Shown here: positions 22,749 through 29,328 of the stretch, in pieces
How the letters are laid out: each line of letters begins with the position of its first letter
Position numbering within the stretch: the first letter of the stretch is position 1
DNA from: Chitinophagaceae bacterium UBA2375
GTDB taxonomy: Bacteria > Bacteroidota > Bacteroidia > Chitinophagales > Chitinophagaceae
Length of the DNA: 29,328 nt
Direction: 5' to 3'
Assembly (NCBI GenBank): GCA_002343985.1
Contig: DDTB01000006.1
Coordinates: forward strand, 1-29,328
Translations under genes and position numbers: made by a program
The notes under the pieces: model-generated
Database searches by the model: none
The model's input: only the letters and a program-made list of their open reading frames with translations
What the model was told of the DNA's origin: nothing

Positions 22749-23486
22749 TTACAAACTCATCATCTCCTTAAACTTCACGGCCTGCCTGCGGCTCACTTCA
22801 ATTTTTTCACCGCCCTTGAGGTCAAGCAGCAAACCACCATTGAAATAAGGTTCCACTTTTTCAATCATCCTCAGGTTTATAATATGCTTCCTGTTGGCAC
22901 GGAAAAATGTTTTTTCATCCAGCCTTTCTTCCAGTGAGTTCAATGATTTTAAGATCAGCGGTTTGTTGGTACCAAAAAACACTTTGGCATAGTTGCCCAC
23001 GCTTTCAAACAAACGCACATCCGAGAGTTTCACAAACCAGCAGCGTTCGCCGTCTTTTACAAACACCTGGTCGTTTTCCGTTAATGTGCCCCTGTTCGCG
23101 GCGGCCTGGGCGGCCATTTCCTTTTCTTCGGTGGCTTTCAGCTTGTGCAATGCATCGGCCAGGCGCTTCACTTCCACAGGCTTCATCAGGTAGTCGAGCG
23201 CATTCACCTCAAAGGCTTTCAAAGCGAATTCATCATATGCAGTGGTGAAAATGACGTGCGGCGCTTTATCCAGTTCAGACAGCATGTCAAAGCCGGTTTT
23301 GCCGGGCATCTGGATGTCGAGAAAGACGAGATCTGGTGAGAGGTTCTCAATTTTTTCGATGCCTTCATCGGCATTGGCCGCTTCGCCCACTACTTCCACT
23401 TCAGGAAAATCCTGCAGGAGTTTTTTGAGTTCGTTGCGGGCTAATCTTTCGTCATCAATAATGATTGCTTTGTACATGTGTTTCAT
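22749..23486 (-). CDS. LytTR-family response regulator
   Basis: Two-domain transcription regulator of 245 aa. The receiver domain (about 4-120) has the acidic pair D11/D12 in IIIDDER, phospho-acceptor D57 in VFLDIQMPG, the conserved Thr in IFTTAYDEFA, and Lys in YLMKPVEV. The LytTR DNA-binding domain (about 140-245) shows FVKDGERCWFVKLSDVRLFESVGNYAKV, FRANRKHIINLRMIEKVEPYFNGG and VSRRQAVKFKEMM. It is preceded by the LytS-type kinase gene with a 17-base gap and is cotranscribed with it. Targets are unknown. A second ATG lies three codons in (23477) and could be the true start. Confidence 0.95.
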   Translation of the reverse strand: MKHMYKAIIIDDERLARNELKKLLQDFPEVEVVGEAANADEGIEKIENLSPDLVFLDIQMPGKTGFDMLSELDKAPHVIFTTAYDEFALKAFEVNALDYLMKPVEVKRLADALHKLKATEEKEMAAQAAANRGTLTENDQVFVKDGERCWFVKLSDVRLFESVGNYAKVFFGTNKPLILKSLNSLEERLDEKTFFRANRKHIINLRMIEKVEPYFNGGLLLDLKGGEKIEVSRRQAVKFKEMMSL

Positions 23487-23503
23487 GGCACATTTTTATT
23501 TTA

Positions 23504-24562
23504 TTACATGATGTTGCCTATCGGCATGATGATTAAACTTTCCACCATATGGTCGGGTGTTTCCCTGATGCTGAACCTGGCTTTTCCCTGGTAGAGCAGG
23601 TTGAGCCTGTCCTGCGTGCTTTTGATGCCAAATCCGTTGGGCTCCCCGGCATAACCGTTCAGCTTACCCGAATTCAAAACTTTCAGTTCATATTGCTGCT
23701 GATTGAAACCGGATATGATCCGGATCAGCCCCCCATTGATTTGTTTGCTGATGCCATGTTTGATGGCGTTTTCCACCAAGGTTTGCAGCATCATTGGCGG
23801 GATGGGTTGTTGTAAAGTGTCGGGGTCTATATCCATCTCAATTTTCAGCCTTTCCTCAAAGCGCATATGTTCCAATGCGAGGTAATCGCGTACAATATCC
23901 AGTTCCTGCCTTAGCGGCACCGTCTCAAGCTTTTCGGCCTGCATGCTGCTGCGCAGGATATTACTGAGTTCGGTGATGGCGGCCCTGGCCCTTTGCGGGT
24001 TTTCATCCACCAGTGCCCGTATGCTGTTAAGGGCGTTGAAGATGAAATGCGGATTGATATGCGATTTAATGGTTTTTAATTCGAGGTCTTTCACCGTGGC
24101 CTGTAAACGCAATGTATCCAGTTGCTGCCGGCGGTTACTTTCCACATAATGATAGATGAAGTAAATCAGGTTCCAGATAAGTAATATCCAGAAGGCGTTG
24201 AAACTGCCAAGGAATATTTTTTCGAGGCGTGAGAAGCGTTGCAATCTTTCGGGATTGTAATTGATCAGGTAATCCATTCCTTCGGAGATGAATCCAAAGA
24301 GGATGGCAAACACAATGGTCAATCCAATAAAAAATGCGATCTGGGTTTTGATGGTTTTCTCCAGCACTTTTAAAACAAAAATGCAGTACCGCATCACATG
24401 CGTGAGGAGTAAACCGACCAGGCAGGTCAGGCTGAGGCTGAGAAAATACTGGTTGTCTGGTTTCCCAAATGTGTAGACAAAGAATATGCTCATGGCAATA
24501 TTCATTGACCATCCAATGATCTGGAACCACCAATACATGGAAATACGCTTGAACATATGCAT
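23504..24562 (-). CDS. LytS-type membrane sensor histidine kinase
   Basis: Partner kinase of the adjacent LytTR regulator, 352 aa from this start. Four hydrophobic segments (about 10-30, 38-58, 73-92, 118-138) form the membrane sensor, with little periplasmic sequence. The His_kinase domain has SHINPHFIFNALNSI, in which H172 (the His of NPHF) is the family's phospho-acceptor. The HATPase domain has LVENAIKHGI and GFGIKSTQDRLNLLYQG. This is the 7TM-less '4-TM' LytS form common in Bacteroidota. The open frame extends upstream to a TTG at 24607, but the extra 15 residues are hydrophilic and unlike the family, so ATG at 24562 (or 24556) is chosen. The signal sensed is unknown. Confidence 0.93.
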   Translation of the reverse strand: MHMFKRISMYWWFQIIGWSMNIAMSIFFVYTFGKPDNQYFLSLSLTCLVGLLLTHVMRYCIFVLKVLEKTIKTQIAFFIGLTIVFAILFGFISEGMDYLINYNPERLQRFSRLEKIFLGSFNAFWILLIWNLIYFIYHYVESNRRQQLDTLRLQATVKDLELKTIKSHINPHFIFNALNSIRALVDENPQRARAAITELSNILRSSMQAEKLETVPLRQELDIVRDYLALEHMRFEERLKIEMDIDPDTLQQPIPPMMLQTLVENAIKHGISKQINGGLIRIISGFNQQQYELKVLNSGKLNGYAGEPNGFGIKSTQDRLNLLYQGKARFSIRETPDHMVESLIIMPIGNIM

Positions 24563-24721
24563 GCAAATTAAATAACCGGTGTTCGTGGGCGGGCCCTGAT
24601 TTGACAAATGGCAGCATACATGGGTAAAAGGCCATTTGGGGCAGATTCCGGCCCATACGGAACAACCGGCGGATATTGACCGATTAATCTTAGTTTTACA
24701 ATGTAAGAAATTTCACCGTAC

Positions 24722-25756
24722 ATGGGCAATCCAAACCTGAATCCTGGAAAAGACCTCCTGCTACCGGCCGACCGGGAGTTTGAAAACAATATACGCCCCG
24801 GCTATATCAGCGAATTTTCGGGCCAGCAAAAAATTATTGATAATATCAGCATTTTCATCCAGGCTTCCAAAATGCGTGGCGAGGCCCTTGACCATATCCT
24901 TTTTCATGGCCCTCCGGGCTTGGGCAAAACCACTTTGTCGCGTATTGTGGCCAACGAAATGGGTGTAAATATTAAGGAAACGTCGGGCCCGGTGATAGAA
25001 AAGCCAGCTGACCTGGCGGGGCTGCTCACCAACCTGGAGCCGAATGATGTGTTGTTTATAGATGAGATACACAGGCTCAGTACGGTGGTAGAAGAATACC
25101 TCTACGCGGCCATGGAAGATTACCGTATAGACATCATGATCGACAGCGGCCCCAACGCGCGCACTGTGCAGTTAAACCTCAACCCGTTTACATTGATTGG
25201 CGCCACCACCCGCAGCGGATTGCTAACAGCCCCGTTGCTGTCGAGGTTCGGTATTAAATCGCGGCTGGAGTATTATGATGCGCATACCTTAAGCCATATC
25301 CTCCGGCGCAGCTCGGGTATCCTTCAAACCAAAATCACCAGCGACGCGGCTGATGAAATTGCCCGCAGGAGCCGGGGAACACCGCGTATTGCCAATGGTT
25401 TGTTGCGCCGTGTGCGTGATTTCGCGATGGTGGTTGGCAATGGTGTGATCGATATGCGTATCACGGAGCACGCATTGCGCGCATTGAATGTGGATGAGTT
25501 TGGATTGGATGATATGGATAACCGCATACTGGCCACCATCATTGATAAATTCAAAGGAGGGCCGGTGGGCATAAATAATATCGCAACGGCAGTGGGGGAA
25601 GAAGCGGGTACGCTGGAAGAAGTGTATGAGCCTTTCCTGATCCAGGAAGGCTTTATCATACGAACCACCCGCGGGCGGGAAGTCACGGAGAAAGCATACC
25701 GCCATATCGGGCGTGTGCCACCCGCAAGGGGTTCGCAGGCTGATTTATTTTCCTGA
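24722..25756 (+). CDS. ruvB: Holliday junction branch migration helicase RuvB
   Basis: Hexameric AAA+ motor that, with RuvA, drives branch migration of Holliday junctions. The 344-aa protein has the N-terminal RPGYISEFSGQQKIIDNI, Walker A GPPGLGKTT (63-71), Walker B VLFIDEIHRLS, sensor 1 IGATTRSGLLTAPLLSRFG, the PRIANGLLRRVRDFA sensor 2 region, and a winged-helix end (GGPVGINNIATAVGEEAGTLEEVYEPFLIQEGFI) closing with GRVPPARG. All expected parts are present. It is divergent from the histidine kinase gene, and TAGTTTTAC at 24691-24699 may be its -7 box. It ends 10 bases before the convergent response regulator gene. No ruvA or ruvC is adjacent. Confidence 0.97.
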   Translation: MGNPNLNPGKDLLLPADREFENNIRPGYISEFSGQQKIIDNISIFIQASKMRGEALDHILFHGPPGLGKTTLSRIVANEMGVNIKETSGPVIEKPADLAGLLTNLEPNDVLFIDEIHRLSTVVEEYLYAAMEDYRIDIMIDSGPNARTVQLNLNPFTLIGATTRSGLLTAPLLSRFGIKSRLEYYDAHTLSHILRRSSGILQTKITSDAADEIARRSRGTPRIANGLLRRVRDFAMVVGNGVIDMRITEHALRALNVDEFGLDDMDNRILATIIDKFKGGPVGINNIATAVGEEAGTLEEVYEPFLIQEGFIIRTTRGREVTEKAYRHIGRVPPARGSQADLFS

Positions 25757-25766
25757 TTGGCCGGGC

Positions 25767-26465
25767 TTATTCCGAAACCACCAACCGGAAACCATTTCCA
25801 TGTATGTTCACGATTTCCAGACGGTCGTCTTCTTTCAGGTATTTCCTTAATTTGGCGATGTACACATCCATGCTGCGCCCGTTGAAATAGGTGTCGCTTC
25901 CCCATATTTTTTTCAGGGCCGCTTCCCTTGGCAGCAGGTCGTTTTTGTATTCGCAGAGCATTTTCAGCAATTCATTTTCTTTGGGCGACAGGGTCTGGAC
26001 GCGCCCTTTTACGCTCAGTTCCCGCAGGCGCGGGTTGAAGTGGTAGCTGCCCAGGTCGTATTCGGCATTGGCTTCCTCCTTATGGATTTCTTCATTCCTT
26101 TTGAGGATCGCGCGGATTTTCAGCAACAACACTTCGCTGTCGAATGGCTTGGTGATGTAATCATCGGCACCCAGTTTATAACCCTGGATGATATCATCTT
26201 TCATGGTTTTGGCGCTCAGGAAGAATAAGGGCACATCCGGGTTGATGTCACGGATTTCTTCTGCCAGCGTAAAGCCATCCATATTGGGCATCATCACATC
26301 CAACAGGCAGATATCGAATTTTTCTCTTTGAAAAGCGGCCAGTCCCAGCCTGCCATCGCGTTCGAGCGTCACATCAAAATCATTCAACTCGAGGTAATTC
26401 TTCAATACCATGCCAAGGTTCGTGTCATCTTCGCACAATAAAATTTTCGGTTTTGCTGCTTCCAT
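25767..26465 (-). CDS. OmpR/PhoB-family response regulator, RprY-like
   Basis: DNA-binding response regulator of 232 aa. The receiver domain has the acidic residues in LLCEDDTNLG, phospho-acceptor D56 in ICLLDVMMPNMDG, and Lys in ADDYITKPFD. It is linked to an OmpR-type winged helix (about 130-230: LSPKENELLKMLCEY, YFNGRSMDVYIAKLRKYL, IVNIHGNGFRLV). The sequence closely resembles RprY of Bacteroides as I remember it. No histidine kinase gene is next to it, so it is an orphan in this window. It is convergent with ruvB and 94 bases downstream of the second di-heme peroxidase gene. TTTATTTG, a 7/8 -7 box, lies about 20 bases upstream of its ATG. Confidence 0.93.
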   Translation of the reverse strand: MEAAKPKILLCEDDTNLGMVLKNYLELNDFDVTLERDGRLGLAAFQREKFDICLLDVMMPNMDGFTLAEEIRDINPDVPLFFLSAKTMKDDIIQGYKLGADDYITKPFDSEVLLLKIRAILKRNEEIHKEEANAEYDLGSYHFNPRLRELSVKGRVQTLSPKENELLKMLCEYKNDLLPREAALKKIWGSDTYFNGRSMDVYIAKLRKYLKEDDRLEIVNIHGNGFRLVVSE

Positions 26466-26559
26466 ATTGCTGAGTTTTAAGCAAATAAAAATAAATCATT
26501 TCTGTATCCTGTCCGCAAGGGAATAATTTTTTGTTAAAGCGGAAACACAAAACGGTTCT

Positions 26560-27528
26560 TTAAGGTTTTGCTTTGGCGTTTGCGGGCAGGTATTTCCGGT
26601 CGGTCAACGTGTGTAAAAAGGCGATTAAATCTTTTTTCTCCTGCGCGGTCAATCCGATGCGCCTGGGCATGAGGCTGTCGATGAATTTCGCTCCGGGCAA
26701 CACTTTCAGCGGGTCATCGTAATAATCAACCACTTCTTCCAACGTACTGAACATGCCATTGTGCATATAAGGCGCTGTGAGCGCGACGTTGCGCAAGCCG
26801 GGTGTTTTGAACCTGCCAATATCCTCCGGGTTCCGGCTGATCAGGAAGCGGCCGCTATCATTCAATTTTGCACCATCAAACAAACCAATACTCCTGAATG
26901 CATCATCGGTGAAATCTTCCATGAAATGACAATCAAAGCAAGCGGCTTTGCTGCCAATGAATAATTGACGGCCCCTTTCTTCGGACGCACTCAGCCGGGC
27001 TTCGTCGTTACTCCAATCATCAAATTTGCTGTCAACCGTTTCCAGGGTCCGCTCAAATGCGGCGAAGGCGGCTGCCAGGTTTTGCCTGTTGGGCTTGCTG
27101 CGGAAAACGGATTTGAACAGGGATACATATGATGGCGACTGGTTCAGGCGATGCACTGCTTCTTCAATTGGCAGGCCCATCTCATCGGGGTTTTCAATGG
27201 GCATCAGGGCCTGCGCTTCGAGTGTGGCGGCGCGGCCATCCCAGAAAAAGTAGGGCCTGTTGGCCATGTTCAGCACCGATGGTGTATTTCGCTTTGTATA
27301 TGTTTGATGTATGCCCAGGCTAAAAGCGGCGGTGTCGGCAAAAGCGAATTCAGGTTTGTGGCAACTGGCGCAACTAACGGAAGAATCGGCGGAAAGAATT
27401 TTTTCGGAAAACAATTTCCTGCCCAATGCAGCTTTGGCCGATTCGGGGGCGGTGTGCAAGCCGCCCATCAGGTGAATGCCATATGCAGACCCCAGTAAAA
27501 TCAATAAAGTGACCAGTGTGCTTTTCAC
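26560..27528 (-). CDS. Second di-heme cytochrome c peroxidase / MauG family protein
   Basis: Exported di-heme enzyme of 322 aa, a distant paralogue of the one at 19621-20712. The short signal or anchor segment is KSTLVTLLILLGSAYGIHLMGG. Heme motifs are CASCH (C53, C56, H57) and CFDCH (C197, C200, H201). LGRKLFSEKILSADSSVSCASCH, TKRNTPSVLNMANRPYFFWDGR, LEAQALMPIENPDEMG and TAPYMHNGMFSTLEEVVDYY are typical of the bacterial CCP/MauG family. The frame is open upstream to a TTG at 27543, but GTG at 27528 fits the signal peptide and lies four bases after a perfect -7 box. No MbnP-like gene accompanies it, so a peroxidase role or an unlinked partner is possible. Confidence 0.88.
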   Translation of the reverse strand: MKSTLVTLLILLGSAYGIHLMGGLHTAPESAKAALGRKLFSEKILSADSSVSCASCHKPEFAFADTAAFSLGIHQTYTKRNTPSVLNMANRPYFFWDGRAATLEAQALMPIENPDEMGLPIEEAVHRLNQSPSYVSLFKSVFRSKPNRQNLAAAFAAFERTLETVDSKFDDWSNDEARLSASEERGRQLFIGSKAACFDCHFMEDFTDDAFRSIGLFDGAKLNDSGRFLISRNPEDIGRFKTPGLRNVALTAPYMHNGMFSTLEEVVDYYDDPLKVLPGAKFIDSLMPRRIGLTAQEKKDLIAFLHTLTDRKYLPANAKAKP

Positions 27529-27532
27529 GGCA

Positions 27533-27540
27533 CAAAGATA
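27533..27540 (-). promoter_or_regulatory. Candidate -7 box TATCTTTG of the di-heme peroxidase gene
   Basis: Exact TAnnTTTG match on the minus strand, separated by four bases from the GTG taken as start. It supports the GTG start and suggests a leaderless transcript. No -33 TTG lies at 17-23 bases. Confidence 0.45.
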
Positions 27541-27616
27541 CAACAGGCAAGGTTTATGTTCCTTTGCGGTTAAATTCTGATGCAGGCTTTGTACCTTTCA
27601 GCCGAAATTCAGGCTT

Positions 27617-29170
27617 ATGTCAACAAAAGAAAAATTTATTGAAGCTATCCGGAACGGATACAGTTTTAAGGGCGATCATGTACAAATTGGCGCCGCGATC
27701 TGGAATGGCGAAGTGTTTGCCGACGCCCCCATTAACCTGCCTTTGCGCACCATGAACCGCCACGGGCTGATAGCAGGTGCTACCGGTACCGGTAAAACGA
27801 AAACACTGCAGGTGATCAGCGAAGCACTGAGCGATAACAGCGTGCCTGTATTGCTGCTGGATATCAAGGGCGACCTGAGCGGGCTTGCAGCCGCAGGTAC
27901 CGTAAACGATAAACTCACCGAGCGTTACCATAAACTCAACCTCAGTTACGAACCATCGGCTTATCCTGTGGAATTATTGAGTTTGTCGGGCAAAGATGGA
28001 GTGCCCCTACGCGCTACCGTTAGCGAGTTCGGGCCGGTGCTGCTGAGCAAGATACTGGGATTGAATGATACACAGGGCGGCATTGTAGCGCTGATTTTCA
28101 AGTATTGCGATGACCACCAGATGCCTTTGCTCGACCTGAAGGATTTTATCAAAGTCCTGCAATATATCGGAGACGAGGGCAAGGCTGATATTGAGAAAGA
28201 GTATGGAAAAATTTCCACCAGTTCCACCGGCACCATTTTGCGCAAAGTGATAGAGTTACAGCAACAGGGCGGCGACCAGTTTTTTGGGGAACGGAGTTTT
28301 GAAGTGGATGATCTGATGCGTGTGTCGCCTGACGGGCGCGGTATTATCAGCATCCTCCGGGTGGCTGATATACAAGACAGGCCAAAGATGTTCTCCACAT
28401 TTATGTTGCAGATGCTGGCCGAACTATACGCGGTTTGTCCTGAAGAAGGCGACCTCGACAAACCCAAACTGGTGATGTTTATTGATGAGGCGCACCTGAT
28501 TTTCCAGGAAGCCAGTGATGACCTGGTAAAACAGATTGAGACCATTGTAAAACTGATCCGCTCAAAAGGCGTGGGCGTTTTCTTCTGCACACAAAACCCG
28601 ATGGATGTGCCGGCTTCGGTGCTGGGGCAGCTTGGTTTGAAAATACAACATGCCTTGCGCGCTTTTACGGCGGCAGACCGAAAAGTGATCAAACAAACAG
28701 CGGAGAACTACCCGGAAACGGAGTTCTATCAAACGGATGAACTCATCACGCAAATGGGTATTGGTGAAGCCCTGGTTACTATGTTAAACGAAAAGGGCAT
28801 CCCCACGCCACTGGCGCATGTGATGCTTTGCGCACCCCGCAGCCGTATGGATGTGCTCACGCCTGCAGAACTGATGAATATCAACGGAGCGTCAAAACTG
28901 ATGGCCAAATATGGCAAGGTGATCGACAGCCATAGTGCCTATGAAATCCTAACCGCGAAACTGGCCGCCGCGGCAGCCGCTTCGGAAGAGGAAAAAGAAG
29001 ATAAACCGGGCCGGAAAGAAAAAGAAGAACCTTCCACCCTTGAGAAAGTGGCGGGTAATACCATTGTCAAAAGCATGTTGCGCACCGCCGGTAATGGCAT
29101 TGTGCGTTCGCTATTAGGTGCCCTTGGCCTGGGGGGAAGGACTACAAAGCGAAAGACAAGTTGGTTTTAA
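27617..29170 (+). CDS. HerA-like / DUF853 family ATPase (YjgR-like)
   Basis: Cytoplasmic P-loop ATPase of 517 aa related to HerA/FtsK-type DNA translocases; its cellular role is not settled. Visible motifs are Walker A GATGTGKTKT (from residue 54), LLLDIKGDLSGLAAAG directly after, Walker B KLVMFIDEAHLIF, the sensor-like VGVFFCTQNPMDVPASVLGQLG and the HALRAFTAADRKVI block. The last 80 residues hold an Ala/Glu/Lys-rich linker (AAAAAASEEEKEDKPGRKEKEE) and a short conserved amphipathic C-terminus (NTIVKSMLRTAGNGIVRSLLGALGLGG) ending in a basic tail, as in other members. The ATG at 27617 is well placed. It is divergent from the peroxidase gene. TACCTTTC (7/8 -7 box) is at 27592-27599. Confidence 0.93.
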   Translation: MSTKEKFIEAIRNGYSFKGDHVQIGAAIWNGEVFADAPINLPLRTMNRHGLIAGATGTGKTKTLQVISEALSDNSVPVLLLDIKGDLSGLAAAGTVNDKLTERYHKLNLSYEPSAYPVELLSLSGKDGVPLRATVSEFGPVLLSKILGLNDTQGGIVALIFKYCDDHQMPLLDLKDFIKVLQYIGDEGKADIEKEYGKISTSSTGTILRKVIELQQQGGDQFFGERSFEVDDLMRVSPDGRGIISILRVADIQDRPKMFSTFMLQMLAELYAVCPEEGDLDKPKLVMFIDEAHLIFQEASDDLVKQIETIVKLIRSKGVGVFFCTQNPMDVPASVLGQLGLKIQHALRAFTAADRKVIKQTAENYPETEFYQTDELITQMGIGEALVTMLNEKGIPTPLAHVMLCAPRSRMDVLTPAELMNINGASKLMAKYGKVIDSHSAYEILTAKLAAAAAASEEEKEDKPGRKEKEEPSTLEKVAGNTIVKSMLRTAGNGIVRSLLGALGLGGRTTKRKTSWF

Positions 29171-29328
29171 TGAATATGTTTAGTTTTGGTTATCAACATT
29201 TTGTATAAGGAATTGATTTTCAGTACCACTAAACCCTGTGTCTTTTTTACATATTACTGATAATCAGTAAGATAATTTTAAAATTTTTTATAAAAAGACT
29301 TGGCGAATCGTATTTTCCACATTATCTT
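29171..29328. other. AT-rich intergenic end of window
   Basis: The last 158 bases carry no supportable gene. They are clearly AT-richer than the coding sequence, contain a strong palindrome at 29254-29270 and then T/A runs. They are probably a promoter or terminator region for whatever lies beyond the window. Confidence 0.6.
29254..29270. repeat. Perfect 17-bp palindrome TTACTGAT-A-ATCAGTAA
   Basis: Eight-base arms around one A. The symmetry continues outward after one mismatch (AT...AT), giving a 23-bp imperfect dyad. It is a good operator candidate for a dimeric repressor of the next gene, and could alternatively fold as a hairpin at the 3' end of the HerA-like gene. Confidence 0.5.

Noticed and set aside
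24563..24607. TTG start extending the LytS-type kinase by 15 residues
   Set aside because: The extension is hydrophilic and two ATGs (24562, 24556) directly precede the first membrane segment.
25324..25905. Minus-strand open frame of 193 codons spanning the ends of ruvB and the response regulator gene
   Set aside because: Both real genes have full conserved motifs in their own frames; this frame has none.
27961..28692. Minus-strand open frame of 243 codons inside the HerA-like gene
   Set aside because: It is antisense to strongly conserved ATPase motifs, is Ser/Arg/Pro-rich without any recognisable domain, and has no start signal; a coding shadow.
29271..29300. AT-rich runs after the edge palindrome as a terminator of the HerA-like gene
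   Set aside because: The stem is AT-rich, its loop would be a single base unless pairs open, and it lies about 85 bases after the stop; an operator reading fits better, though a 3'-end role is not excluded.

Overview
The window looks like chromosomal DNA from a member of the Bacteroidota, most likely the Chitinophagia (Chitinophagaceae-like). The signs are a TonB-dependent receptor with an N-terminal carboxypeptidase-regulatory-like domain, two secreted proteins with type IX secretion (T9SS) C-terminal sorting domains, a LytS/LytTR two-component pair, an RprY-like OmpR-family regulator, a group II-type geranylgeranylglyceryl phosphate synthase, and -7 promoter boxes of the Bacteroidota form TAnnTTTG. 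Assignment below phylum is inference. No tRNA, rRNA, CRISPR array, insertion sequence, prophage or clear transfer boundary was seen. The whole window is densely coding and no gene-free stretch exceeds 300 bases.

Layout. (1) 40-5882, + strand: a probable envelope/transport cluster with an outer-membrane TonB-dependent receptor, a periplasmic TPR-like protein, a small winged-helix regulator, an ABC ATPase, its ABC-2 permease, and a LolA-like periplasmic protein. The last three are translationally coupled by overlaps. (2) 5892-6989, - strand: pdxA (vitamin B6 synthesis), convergent with the cluster. (3) 7212-12604, + strand: two T9SS cargo proteins in tandem, a GEVED-domain surface protein and an M14 zinc carboxypeptidase, ended by a strong terminator. 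(4) 12702-17796, + strand: rsmA/ksgA with a nearly perfect Bacteroidota promoter, a full-length fused acyl-CoA mutase of the IcmF type, and an unrecognised protein of about 235 aa. (5) 17984-21879, - strand: a polysaccharide flippase, then an operon-like run reading leftward of arfB, an MbnP-family protein and a di-heme MauG/MbnH-type enzyme. (6) 21990-22745, + strand: GGGP synthase, divergent from arfB. (7) 22749-24562, - strand: LytTR response regulator and its LytS-type kinase. (8) 24722-25756, + strand: ruvB, convergent with an OmpR-family response regulator (25767-26465, -). (9) 26560-27528, - strand: a second di-heme peroxidase homologue, divergent from a HerA-like/DUF853 ATPase (27617-29170, +). 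The final 158 bases hold an AT-rich region with a strong palindrome.

The most interesting parts are the coupled MbnP/MbnH-like pair (in known systems the di-heme enzyme converts a tryptophan of MbnP to kynurenine to build a copper site), the IcmF fusion whose substrate-pocket residues match isobutyryl-CoA rather than methylmalonyl-CoA mutases, the archaeal-type ether-lipid enzyme, and several -7 boxes sitting so close to start codons that leaderless transcripts are plausible. Most other genes are ordinary housekeeping or regulatory genes. Functions are read from motifs by eye; no database search was run.
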